Shown here in pieces: positions 23,357 to 31,105 of a stretch of 64,000 bases of DNA. A program made the position numbers and the translations under genes. The stretch lies in contig CAYTPV010000001.1 of the NCBI GenBank assembly GCA_964440115.1, positions 62,001 to 126,000 of the forward strand. Direction: 5' to 3'. The DNA comes from JAEWWD01 sp964440115 (lineage in GTDB: Bacteria; Bacillota; Clostridia; Christensenellales; CAG-138). Below the pieces are notes generated by a model. It saw only the letters and a list, made by a program, of their open reading frames with translations, ran no database searches and had not been told where the DNA came from. The number at the start of each line of letters is the position of its first letter. The first letter of the stretch is position 1.

Positions 23357-24216
23357 AGCAGCCTGTTCCCTTCAAACTGCGCTTCCAACCGCCCCTGATC
23401 CAGAAGGTAGGAAAGGTAGGAACGCAATGTGCTGCCCACCAGCACATATTGGTTAAAGTCCAAAGTAAGCCTGTAATGGTCAAACACAAGCGTTACAATT
23501 TCCTCCGCGATACGCGGCGTTTCACAAAGCCGCAAAAGGAGACCGATGATTTCGTACACCTTATCCCGGTTGGCGCGCACAAGCGGCGCAATATCCTCCG
23601 TCGGCTCCGCGTGCGCAGGTACGAACAGCCTTGCCTGCATTTGTTCTACGCGATCGAGCGTAGCGAGGTATTGCTCCACATCGTAAACAAAGCTGATATG
23701 GTATTTTTCAATGATGTGCGCACCCATCAGCGAATCCGCTAGAAACAGCACATCGTCCGGCGTACGTACGCCGATCATATCAAAATAGTGGCCGGGCAGG
23801 GGAATGATTTCAACTCCCGCAGGCAGGCCTTGTGAAGCATCCCCGACAGGTTGGCTCGGCTGCGCCATGAGGAACTTGTTACGCAATGCCTTGGGCGGGA
23901 ACGCGCCGTATAAGAAGGAAGGTTCCAGTATGGGAAACTGCGCGAAGGCGTTCTCGATGCCGCTTGAGCGGATTGCGCAGCTTGTCCTCTGCTGCAAAAA
24001 CGCGTTGCCGCCTATATGATCCGCGTTGGAATGCGTGTTGAGTATGGTTTTCAGCGACCAACCGTTAGCGGTCAGGTGCTGGTTGATTTTGCGCCCCGCT
24101 TCCTTATCGTTGCCGCTGTCTATAAGCGTAACGGCCCCGTTTTCCACATACAGGCCGATCATCGCCGGAGATTTGATGATGTAGGTATTCGATCCCACTT
24201 GTTCAAGCTCGTACAT
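23341..24216 (-). CDS. MBL-fold metallo-hydrolase
   Basis: 291 residues from ATG 24216, with GAGGCGG upstream. The metallo-beta-lactamase fold shows LIDSGNDKE, THSNADHIGGN, LPGHYFDMIGV, FLADSL and VPAHAEP. In the first motif (usual form HxHxDH) the second His is Asn (position 64), so one zinc site is altered; Asp66, His67 and the later His/Asp ligands are kept. A helical extension after about residue 205 resembles winged-helix tails seen in some MBL hydrolases. The substrate is unknown. It is coupled to mutY by overlap. Confidence 0.88.
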   Translation of the reverse strand: MYELEQVGSNTYIIKSPAMIGLYVENGAVTLIDSGNDKEAGRKINQHLTANGWSLKTILNTHSNADHIGGNAFLQQRTSCAIRSSGIENAFAQFPILEPSFLYGAFPPKALRNKFLMAQPSQPVGDASQGLPAGVEIIPLPGHYFDMIGVRTPDDVLFLADSLMGAHIIEKYHISFVYDVEQYLATLDRVEQMQARLFVPAHAEPTEDIAPLVRANRDKVYEIIGLLLRLCETPRIAEEIVTLVFDHYRLTLDFNQYVLVGSTLRSYLSYLLDQGRLEAQFEGNRLLWKTV

Positions 24217-24339
24217 TACAAACCGCCTCGCTTTCTTCTTACACAGTATCCTCGCCAAACCGGCCGCTTGTCAAGCGCAGTATGCCAATCCGGCTTTGTT
24301 TGTGGCCTTATTTGTAACAAGAATATCACAATATGGTAT

Positions 24340-24367
24340 TTGCATTGGACGTGGTTTGCGGTATAAT
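24340..24367 (+). promoter_or_regulatory. Sigma-A promoter of htpG
   Basis: TTGCAT (24340-24345) and TATAAT (24362-24367) are separated by 16 bp. The CIRCE operator begins four bp after the -10 box, so it covers the transcription start. Confidence 0.8.
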
Positions 24368-24371
24368 CGGT

Positions 24372-24398
24372 TTAGCACTCATTGTATTCGAGTGCTAA
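24372..24398. promoter_or_regulatory. CIRCE operator (HrcA binding site)
   Basis: TTAGCACTC, nine bases, then GAGTGCTAA: a perfect match to the CIRCE inverted repeat bound by the heat-shock repressor HrcA. It lies between the htpG promoter and start codon. In Bacillus subtilis CIRCE controls dnaK and groE, not htpG. Confidence 0.95.
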
Positions 24399-24423
24399 TA
24401 CTATGAGTAAAAAAGGTGATAGT

Positions 24424-26301
24424 ATGGCACTGCAACCCTTCCAGGCGGAATCCAAACGTTTATTGGATTTGATGATCAATTCCATCTACACGCACAAGGA
24501 AATATTCCTCAGAGAGCTCATCAGCAACGCAAGCGATGCCATCGACAAGCTGTATTACCGCGAGCTTGGGGCCGGCGCAACCGGTTTGGCAAAAGAGGAT
24601 TTCTTTATTTCCATTGAGACAGATAAGGATGCACGTACGCTCAGGATTTCCGACAACGGCTGCGGCATGACGCGCGACGAGCTCATTCAGAACCTTGGTA
24701 CGATCGCAGACAGTGGCACGCTGCGTTTTCGTTCCGAGCAGGGCGCATCCGATGCGGAGATTATAGGTCAGTTCGGCGTTGGGTTCTATTCCGCGTTTAT
24801 GGTGGCGAAACGGCTTACCGTCATCAGCCGCGCGTATGGTTCCGACGAAGCGTGGCAATGGGAAAGCGAAGGTGCGGATGGTTTTGCCGTTACGCCCGCT
24901 GCAAAAGATGGCTATGGTACCGAAGTGATACTGCAGCTCAAAGAGGATACCGAAGACGAGCATTTCAGCGAATACCTGGATTTGTACCGAATTCGCTCGC
25001 TCGTGAAGAAGTATTCCGATTATATCCGCTATCCCATCCGCATGGCGGTGGAAAAAAGACGTCCGCGGGACGACGATAAAAAAGAATACGAGGCTTATAC
25101 GGAAATTGAAACGCTCAACTCCATGGTACCGCTGTGGAAGCGCAGCAAATCAGAACTGACGCAGGAAGAATACGATTCCTTCTATCAGGAGAAGTTCGGC
25201 GATTTTGAAAAACCGCTGCGCACCGTGCATACCAGCGCGGAAGGTTCCGTAAGCTACCACGCGCTGCTGTTCTTCCCCGGCAACGCGCCCTATAACTACT
25301 ACACCAAGGAATTTGTAAAAGGCCTGCAGCTGTATTCGAGCGGCGTTCTGATTATGGATAAATGCGCCGACCTGCTGCCGGATTATTTCAGCTTCGTGAG
25401 GGGTCTTGTCGATTCACCGGATCTTTCCCTGAATATTTCCCGGGAATTGCTGCAGCACGACAGGCAGTTGAAGGTCATCGCGACCAATATAGAAAAGAAG
25501 ATCAAGAACGAACTGACCGCCATGCTCGCCGAGGACAGGGAGAACTACGAGAAACTGTGGGCAGCGTTCGGCCTGCAGATGAAGTACGGCGTATACAGCG
25601 GCTTCGGTCAAAACAAAGCGGCGCTTGAAGATTTGCTGCTGTTCCATTCCATGGATAAAAACAAGCTCGTCACCCTGCGCGAATATGTGGACGCCATGCC
25701 CGAGTCGCAAAAGGCGATTTATTACGCAAGCGGCGCATCCGTGGCGCGTATAGAAAAGCTGCCGCAGCTCGACCGCCTGCGCGACAGAAATTACGACGTA
25801 CTGTTCTTGACGGACGACGTAGATGAATTTGCCCTGCAGATGCTCAACAAATACGCGGAAAAGGAATTCCAGAGCATCGCTGCAAGCGACCTCGATCTCG
25901 GGGACGAAGAAGAAAAGAAAGCCGCCGAAGAACAGAGCGCCGCGCACAAATCGCTGCTCGATGAAATGACATCCGCATTGAACGGCCGCGTAAAGGCGGT
26001 GCGGGTATCCAACCGTCTCAAGAAACACGCGGTATGCCTTGCTGCGGACGGCGCGCTTTCGTTGGAAATGGAAAAGGTGCTCAACAAGCTGCCCGGCGAC
26101 CACAATGTCAAGGCGGAGCGCGTGCTGGAAGTCAATCCCGAGCACGCAGTGTTTGCAACGCTGCAGAAGCTTAACGACGGCGACAAGGAAAAACTCAAAG
26201 CCTACACCGAAGTACTTTACGCGCAGGCGCAGATTCTGGAGGGCATGCTGCCCGACGATCCCGCGGCGTATTCCGACGCGGTATTGAGCCTGATCAGCTA
26301 A
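24424..26301 (+). CDS. htpG: Molecular chaperone HtpG (Hsp90)
   Basis: 625 residues from ATG 24424, which has AAAGGTGA four nt upstream; an earlier in-frame ATG would put the ribosome site inside the gene. The N-terminal GHKL ATPase domain shows FLRELISNASDAIDK, DNGCGM and GTIADSGT with IIGQFGVGFYSAF. The middle domain (VRGLVDSPDLSLNISRELLQ) supplies the catalytic Arg and the C-terminal dimerisation domain follows. It assists folding of client proteins under stress. It is single-gene, preceded by a CIRCE and followed by a terminator, so HrcA-controlled heat induction is predicted. Confidence 0.97.
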   Translation: MALQPFQAESKRLLDLMINSIYTHKEIFLRELISNASDAIDKLYYRELGAGATGLAKEDFFISIETDKDARTLRISDNGCGMTRDELIQNLGTIADSGTLRFRSEQGASDAEIIGQFGVGFYSAFMVAKRLTVISRAYGSDEAWQWESEGADGFAVTPAAKDGYGTEVILQLKEDTEDEHFSEYLDLYRIRSLVKKYSDYIRYPIRMAVEKRRPRDDDKKEYEAYTEIETLNSMVPLWKRSKSELTQEEYDSFYQEKFGDFEKPLRTVHTSAEGSVSYHALLFFPGNAPYNYYTKEFVKGLQLYSSGVLIMDKCADLLPDYFSFVRGLVDSPDLSLNISRELLQHDRQLKVIATNIEKKIKNELTAMLAEDRENYEKLWAAFGLQMKYGVYSGFGQNKAALEDLLLFHSMDKNKLVTLREYVDAMPESQKAIYYASGASVARIEKLPQLDRLRDRNYDVLFLTDDVDEFALQMLNKYAEKEFQSIAASDLDLGDEEEKKAAEEQSAAHKSLLDEMTSALNGRVKAVRVSNRLKKHAVCLAADGALSLEMEKVLNKLPGDHNVKAERVLEVNPEHAVFATLQKLNDGDKEKLKAYTEVLYAQAQILEGMLPDDPAAYSDAVLSLIS

Positions 26302-26324
26302 TGCCGCATCTGACCTATATTTCT

Positions 26325-26365
26325 AAAAAAGGCCGTGTCAGAAAACATCTGACGCGGCCTTTTTG
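26325..26365 (+). terminator. Terminator after htpG
   Basis: A stem of about 14 bp (26327-26341 with 26349-26363, one mismatch) with a 7-nt loop and five Ts, 24 bp after the htpG stop. Confidence 0.9.
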
Positions 26366-26391
26366 AGTATCGGCAAGCCTTCTATGGGGGT

Positions 26392-26527
26392 GTGGGGGAT
26401 TCGAAAATCCCCCGCATTCAATCCGATTTGACGACATGTGCGTCAAATCGGTGGAAAAAATGCAGCCATAAGCTGCATTTTAACCCACAGAAACCCATCG
26501 GCAAAGTCCAAAGGACTTTGCCGATGG
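26392..26527. repeat. Chain of four intergenic hairpins, copy 2 of a shared element
   Basis: A GGGGGATT/AATCCCCC hairpin is followed by an 11-bp stem with loop ACATGTG (26423-26433 with 26441-26451), a 10-bp stem (26457-26466 with 26472-26481) and a perfect 15-bp stem (26495-26509 with 26513-26527) abutting the stop of the XRE-cupin gene. The second hairpin has the same 17-nt core, TGACGACATGTGCGTCA, as copy 1 at 21537. As in copy 1, the last hairpin sits directly after a minus-strand stop codon. Confidence 0.7.
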
Positions 26528-26531
26528 CCTT

Positions 26532-27224
26532 TTAAAACCACGGCGGCACATTTGCCCAGATGCCGGTGCACATTTGATCCGATTCGTTCCGGATGAGATG
26601 CGGCTGCGTGGAATTGAACGTGATGCTATCCCCTTCTTTTAAAACATGCACTTCGTCGTTGATCTGCACGATAAGCTCCCCGCTCAAAATCAGCCCGCAT
26701 TCGCTGCCGGGATGCGAATACAAGCCGGGGCCGGTGGTACTGCCCGGGTCGTATTCGTTGTAGATAAATTCGATAGGACCCGACAAATTGGGATTTAAGA
26801 GATACAGCCGTATGCCATGCCCCGGCGAAAGCACCTTCCGCTGTTCTCTATGCACGACCGGCGAATGGCCGGTATTAATCACAGCGGTAAAATTCTTTAA
26901 GTACGCTTCCATATCAAACCCTGCATCCATCTGCACCGAAACCGCAGAATTTACGCCTTGCTCCGTTTCATCCGGATGTACGCTTTCAAAAAGATAACTA
27001 AGAGGAATGCCCATGGCGTTGCCTATTTTTTTCAGCGTCGCGATGGACGGAGAGATTATGGCACGCTCCACCTGACTGATTAGGCTGGGCGTAAGCCCCG
27101 TCAAATTTGAAAGCTCCACTATGGTCAGGCCCTTTTCGCTGCGTATCTGCCGAATGCGCTTACCCAGGGATTGCGATACATGATCCTCGTTTTGCTGTAT
27201 TCCTTTGTTTTCTTCGTCCGGCAT
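26532..27224 (-). CDS. XRE-family regulator with C-terminal cupin sensor domain
   Basis: 230 residues from ATG 27224, with GGAGG seven nt upstream. The N-terminal helix-turn-helix (LGKRIRQIRSEKGLTIVELSNLTGLTPSLISQVERA, split here as family recognition: SLGKRIRQIR and TPSLISQVER) is followed by a cupin barrel (YSHPGSECGLILSGEL, VLKEGDSITFNSTQPHLIRN). Such proteins sense a small metabolite in the cupin. It is divergent from the gap2-pgk-larA operon, and palindromes overlap both promoters, so it is the likely local regulator, with a hydroxyacid or sugar-phosphate intermediate a plausible effector. Confidence 0.92.
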   Translation of the reverse strand: MPDEENKGIQQNEDHVSQSLGKRIRQIRSEKGLTIVELSNLTGLTPSLISQVERAIISPSIATLKKIGNAMGIPLSYLFESVHPDETEQGVNSAVSVQMDAGFDMEAYLKNFTAVINTGHSPVVHREQRKVLSPGHGIRLYLLNPNLSGPIEFIYNEYDPGSTTGPGLYSHPGSECGLILSGELIVQINDEVHVLKEGDSITFNSTQPHLIRNESDQMCTGIWANVPPWF

Positions 27225-27254
27225 GCGTTTGCCTCCAATGATATTTACAATCCA

Positions 27255-27283
27255 TATGTAACACGCGCAAATTTCATTGTCAA
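27255..27283 (-). promoter_or_regulatory. Probable promoter of the XRE-cupin gene
   Basis: TTGACA (27278-27283) with a weak TACATA (27255-27260) at 17 bp. The -35 box is embedded in a 21-bp palindrome. Confidence 0.6.
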
Positions 27284-27290
27284 TGAAATT
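27270..27290. promoter_or_regulatory. Palindrome over the regulator's -35 box
   Basis: AATTTCATT, three bases, AATGAAATT: a perfect 9-bp inverted repeat overlapping the -35 of the XRE-cupin promoter. A good candidate for autoregulatory binding. Confidence 0.6.
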
Positions 27291-27351
27291 CGTAATTGTT
27301 GTATTAATAAGCAAAATCGTTTCGTTGATTTAGTATTTCAGGGTGTTCCCG

Positions 27352-27380
27352 TTGACAGCACATTTTGCGCGGCCTATAAT
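27352..27380 (+). promoter_or_regulatory. Consensus sigma-A promoter of the gap2-pgk-larA operon
   Basis: TTGACA (27352-27357) and TATAAT (27375-27380) with a 17-bp spacer, a perfect consensus. Such a strong promoter usually needs a repressor. Confidence 0.9.
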
Positions 27381-27393
27381 GAATTTAATTCAT
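27379..27393. promoter_or_regulatory. Palindrome at the start of transcription of gap2
   Basis: ATGAATT-T-AATTCAT, a perfect inverted repeat overlapping the end of the -10 box and +1. It resembles the AATGAAATT half-sites of the palindrome near the regulator, so the same protein may bind both and repress here. Confidence 0.55.
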
Positions 27394-27463
27394 ACTGAAA
27401 CCATTTGCAGATCTGTTTTTCCATAGAGAAACCACACAATTCTTGAATATAGGAGGCAATGAC

Positions 27464-28498
27464 ATGAGCAAAATCAAGGTCGGCGTAGCGGGATACGGCG
27501 TGATCGGGCAGCGGCTTGCGGACGGCGTGGCGCTGCAGGGAGATATGGAGCTGGTGGGCATTGCGGATCTTGCACCTACTCTTGCCATTCGGGCACTCAA
27601 GGAAAAGGGCATGCCCTATCACCTGTATCTGGTGGAAGGCGCGGATAAATCCAAGTTTGACGCGCTGAATATTCCCGTATCCGGTACATTTGAGGAGCTC
27701 ATAGACAAAGTCGACGTCATGCTGGATAGCGCGCCCGGCGGTATCGGCGCGAAAAACAAGGAACTGTACCTGAAAAAGGGCGTAAAGGCCATATTTCAGG
27801 GTGGCGAAAAGGATTCCGTCGCCGACGTATTCTTCCACGGCTATGCGAATTATGAAAAGGGTCTGGGCGCGGATTATCTGAAACTGACCAGCTGCAACAC
27901 AACGGGTCTCATCCGCTCCGTGGATTGCCTTGACCGGGCTTGCGGGCTTGATAAGGTGGCCATCACCATCATCCGCCGCGTAGCGGATCCCGGCGATTAT
28001 CACCGCGGGCTGACCAACGCGCTGCAAATGGAAAAAGCCCCGAGCCATCAGGCGCTCGACCTCATGACAATCATGCCGCATGTCAAAGCCACGGGCATAC
28101 TCGTGCACACGCCCGTCACACACGGACATATCATCACCGTAGTCGCATCGGGAAAAGACGGCAAGAAGATTACACGGGATATGGCGCTCGAAGCGTTCAG
28201 TAAGCACCCCAGAATTCGTATCGTCAGCATCGACGAAGGCTTCTTAGGAAACGCAAGCCTGTTCCGGTATGCGCGTGATCTTGGAAACCCGCGCGGGGAC
28301 ATGTATGAGATAGCGCTGTGGAGCGACAGCATTGTGGAAAGCGGCAACGATATCATGTACGCCGTCAACATCCCTCAGGAAAGTGTCACCATCCCCGAAA
28401 CCATAGACGGCATACGCGCCGCCTGTAAAATGCAGCAGACTCGCGAAGAAGCCACGAATAAAACAAACGAGTATCTCGGCATAGGAAAATGGAAGTAG
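27464..28498 (+). CDS. gap2: Type II (archaeal-type) glyceraldehyde-3-phosphate dehydrogenase
   Basis: 344 residues from ATG 27464, with AGGAGG seven nt upstream. The N-terminal Rossmann motif GVAGYGVIGQRLADGV and the catalytic segment LTSCNTTGLIRSVDCL (Cys144) match the archaeal GAPDH family, not the usual bacterial GapA (SCTTNC). Family members oxidise the aldehyde phosphate to an acyl phosphate with NADP or NAD. It is the first gene of an operon with an archaeal-like PGK and a LarA homologue. The substrate could be D- or L-glyceraldehyde-3-phosphate or another aldose phosphate; the context argues against simple housekeeping glycolysis. The symbol is descriptive. Confidence 0.93.
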   Translation: MSKIKVGVAGYGVIGQRLADGVALQGDMELVGIADLAPTLAIRALKEKGMPYHLYLVEGADKSKFDALNIPVSGTFEELIDKVDVMLDSAPGGIGAKNKELYLKKGVKAIFQGGEKDSVADVFFHGYANYEKGLGADYLKLTSCNTTGLIRSVDCLDRACGLDKVAITIIRRVADPGDYHRGLTNALQMEKAPSHQALDLMTIMPHVKATGILVHTPVTHGHIITVVASGKDGKKITRDMALEAFSKHPRIRIVSIDEGFLGNASLFRYARDLGNPRGDMYEIALWSDSIVESGNDIMYAVNIPQESVTIPETIDGIRAACKMQQTREEATNKTNEYLGIGKWK

Positions 28499-28510
28499 GG
28501 AGGCGTCCCC

Positions 28511-29767
28511 ATGCGGTTTGGCATCCATACGCTCGATGAATACGACGTTCGCGGGAAAACCGTATTGTGCCGGGTGGATATCAACCAGCCGGTGGATAAA
28601 AACACGGGCAGGCTCAAAAGCACCACGCGCATAGAAGCCTGCGTGCCCACAATCCGCGAGCTTTCGGATAAAGGCGCGAAAGTGGTGCTTCTTGCGCATC
28701 AGGGCAGCGACATCGAATACCAGAACTTCTATACCACAGAACCGCACACCAAAGTTCTGAGTTCTTTCCTCGGCCGTGAAGTGCAATTCATTGACGACAT
28801 TTGTGGCCCGGCCGCACGCGAAGCTATCCGCTCCCTGCGTGACGGGGAAATACTGCTTTTGGATAATGTGCGTTACTGCGCCGAAGAACAGACTTTGTTT
28901 GAATGGAAGCTTCTCCTCACCCACGAACAGCAGGCTAAAACGCAGGTGGTACAAAAGTTAGCCCCGCTTGCTGATCTGTACGTGTGCGACGCGTTTGCGG
29001 CCGCACACCGCGACCAGCCCAGCCTATGCGGTTTTGAACAGGTACTGCCCTCCGCTATGGGCAGGCTGTTCGAACAGGAGTACTGCGTGATTTCTTCCAT
29101 CATGGAAAACCCCGCGCGCCCCTGCACTTTTGTACTGGGCGGCGCGAAGATATCCGACGCGTTTTTGATGATGGAAACGGTATTGAAGGGCGGCGCTGCA
29201 GACGCGGTGCTCACCGGCGGCCTTGTCGCCAACATATTGTTTGCCGCATCGGGGAAAGAAATAGGCTCCGGCAGCATGGAATTTATTCTCAAGTCCAATT
29301 ACGGCGAATACATAAACAAAGCAGGCATGCTTTACAAGCGGTATGCGCAAAAAATCCGTCTGCCGGAGGATGTCGCTTTCCTCAGGGATGAAACTCGTTG
29401 CGAATCATCGACGGACGCTATCCCTGCCGACGCGACGGTGCTTGATATCGGCTCCCGCGCGGCAAAAAGCTATGCAGACACCATAAACGCTTCCAAAACG
29501 GTATTCGTGAACGGCCCCATGGGCGTATATGAGCAGCCGGAAACCGAGCTTGGCACAAAGGTTGTTTGGGACGCGCTGGGCGATACCCAAGCCTATACCG
29601 TCGTAGGCGGCGGAGACAGCATTACCGCCACGTCGAAGTATGGCAAAACTGAGCTCATCTCTTATATCTGTACGGGCGGCGGTGCACTCATACGGTTTCT
29701 GACCGGAGAGGAATTGCCCGTCGTCAAAGCGTTGCGGCACGCAGCTGCAGCCTTCCCCATTCAATAA
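28511..29767 (+). CDS. pgk: Archaeal-like phosphoglycerate kinase
   Basis: 418 residues, 12 bp after gap2. PGK motifs are visible but divergent: VLCRVDINQPVD (usual VDFNVP), LLLDNVRYCAEEQ, LGGAKISDAF, VFVNGPMGVYEQPE and the nucleotide loop VVGGGDSITATSKYG. It should transfer the acyl phosphate made by the upstream dehydrogenase to ADP, yielding a 2-hydroxyacid phosphate and ATP. The substitutions in the N-terminal substrate domain leave room for a substrate other than 1,3-bisphosphoglycerate. Both this gene and gap2 resemble archaeal enzymes, suggesting they travelled as a pair. Confidence 0.9.
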   Translation: MRFGIHTLDEYDVRGKTVLCRVDINQPVDKNTGRLKSTTRIEACVPTIRELSDKGAKVVLLAHQGSDIEYQNFYTTEPHTKVLSSFLGREVQFIDDICGPAAREAIRSLRDGEILLLDNVRYCAEEQTLFEWKLLLTHEQQAKTQVVQKLAPLADLYVCDAFAAAHRDQPSLCGFEQVLPSAMGRLFEQEYCVISSIMENPARPCTFVLGGAKISDAFLMMETVLKGGAADAVLTGGLVANILFAASGKEIGSGSMEFILKSNYGEYINKAGMLYKRYAQKIRLPEDVAFLRDETRCESSTDAIPADATVLDIGSRAAKSYADTINASKTVFVNGPMGVYEQPETELGTKVVWDALGDTQAYTVVGGGDSITATSKYGKTELISYICTGGGALIRFLTGEELPVVKALRHAAAAFPIQ

Positions 29768-29778
29768 AGGAGCACGAT

Positions 29779-31035
29779 ATGAAGCTGGAATTCGGGTTCG
29801 GTTCCTGTACGCAGACAGTCGACGTTCTGGAACGCAACTTAATCGGCGTTCTGCTTCCCAACCCAGTAGAACACGGGCAGACCGGAGAAATCGAGGTACG
29901 CAGGGCGCTTACAAACCCCATCGGTTCACCCAGCCTTCATGATATCGTGCGGCCGGGTGAGAAAATCGTTATCATCACCAGCGATATCACCCGCCCCATG
30001 CCCACACATATCGTCATGCCCGTGCTGTTGGATGAACTGTACGCGGCAGGCGTACGTAAAGAGGACATTACGCTGGTGTTCGCATTGGGCAGCCACCGCA
30101 GGCATACCGAAGCAGAGCGAAAATACCTTGCCGGTGAACGCGCGTGGAACGAAATCACATGCATCGACGGAGATTATTCGGATTGCTTGCACTTAGGCGT
30201 CACCTCGCGGGGAACGCCGGTGGATATTGTGCGGCTCGTGGCGGAAGCCGACAGGCGCATTTGCCTTGGCAATATCGAATACCACTATTTCGCCGGATAT
30301 TCGGGCGGCGCAAAAGCCATTATGCCCGGCGTATCTACACGCGATGCCATACAAAGCAACCACAGCCGTATGGTGGAAGAAGCCGCCTGTGCCGGAAAGC
30401 TTGTTGACAACCCGGTGCGCGAAGATATCGAAGAAGCTGCCGCCATGGTGGGCATCGATTTCCTGCTCAATGTAGTGCTGGATGAACACAAACAGATACT
30501 GCTCGCGGTCGCGGGCGACGCAGTCAAAGCCCATCAGGCAGGCTGCGACTTCTTAGACAAACTCTATCTCAAGGAAATTCCCGCGCGCGCGGATATCGTG
30601 TTGGTGTCGCAGGGCGGCACCCCCAAAGATATCAACCTGTATCAAACACAAAAGGCGCTCGACAACGCAAAGCACGCCGTGAAAAAAGGCGGCGTGGTCA
30701 TACTGATAGGGTCCTGTAAGGAAGGCATGGGCGAACGCGTATTTGAAGAATGGATGACGACCGCCGCGTCCCCAGAATCCATGATCCAGCGTATCGAACG
30801 GGACTTTCAGCTCGGAGGGCACAAAGCGGCTGCAATCGCGCTGGTGCTGCGCGATGCGGATGTGTATCTGGTATCGGAACTCGCGCCCGCAGTCGTTCGT
30901 TCCATATTCCTTACCCCGTTCCCCACGGCGCAGGAAGCGTTCGACGTCGCCCTTGAACGGTTCGGGCCCAACGCGACCGTGCTGGCCATGCCATATGGGG
31001 GGTCAACGCTGCCGCGGGTGATGAACAATATTTGA
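29779..31035 (+). CDS. larA: LarA-family nickel-pincer 2-hydroxyacid racemase/epimerase
   Basis: 418 residues, 11 bp after pgk. LarA enzymes racemise 2-hydroxyacids by hydride transfer to a nickel-pincer nucleotide bound covalently to Lys. All catalytic positions I recall from Lactiplantibacillus LarA are present at constant offsets: Asp69 and Arg72 (SDITRP), His106 (GSHRRHT), His169 (EYHYF), the pincer Lys179 (GGAKAIMPG), His195 (SNHSRM), Tyr288, Gln289 and Lys292 (LYQTQK). The substrate is unlikely to be free lactate given its partners; a phosphorylated glycerate-like acid is my inference. The cofactor genes larB, larC and larE are not in the window. Confidence 0.93.
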   Translation: MKLEFGFGSCTQTVDVLERNLIGVLLPNPVEHGQTGEIEVRRALTNPIGSPSLHDIVRPGEKIVIITSDITRPMPTHIVMPVLLDELYAAGVRKEDITLVFALGSHRRHTEAERKYLAGERAWNEITCIDGDYSDCLHLGVTSRGTPVDIVRLVAEADRRICLGNIEYHYFAGYSGGAKAIMPGVSTRDAIQSNHSRMVEEAACAGKLVDNPVREDIEEAAAMVGIDFLLNVVLDEHKQILLAVAGDAVKAHQAGCDFLDKLYLKEIPARADIVLVSQGGTPKDINLYQTQKALDNAKHAVKKGGVVILIGSCKEGMGERVFEEWMTTAASPESMIQRIERDFQLGGHKAAAIALVLRDADVYLVSELAPAVVRSIFLTPFPTAQEAFDVALERFGPNATVLAMPYGGSTLPRVMNNI

Positions 31036-31040
31036 GTAGT

Positions 31041-31069
31041 AAAAACAACGCCGCATCGGGCGTTGTTTT
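31041..31069 (+). terminator. Terminator after larA
   Basis: An 11-bp stem (31042-31052 with 31059-31069) ending in four Ts; the A-rich left arm makes it usable from both strands. It closes the gap2-pgk-larA operon. Confidence 0.9.
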
Positions 31070-31105
31070 AGTTTGCTGACAATTGGCGTTTGATCACATT
31101 TCTCA

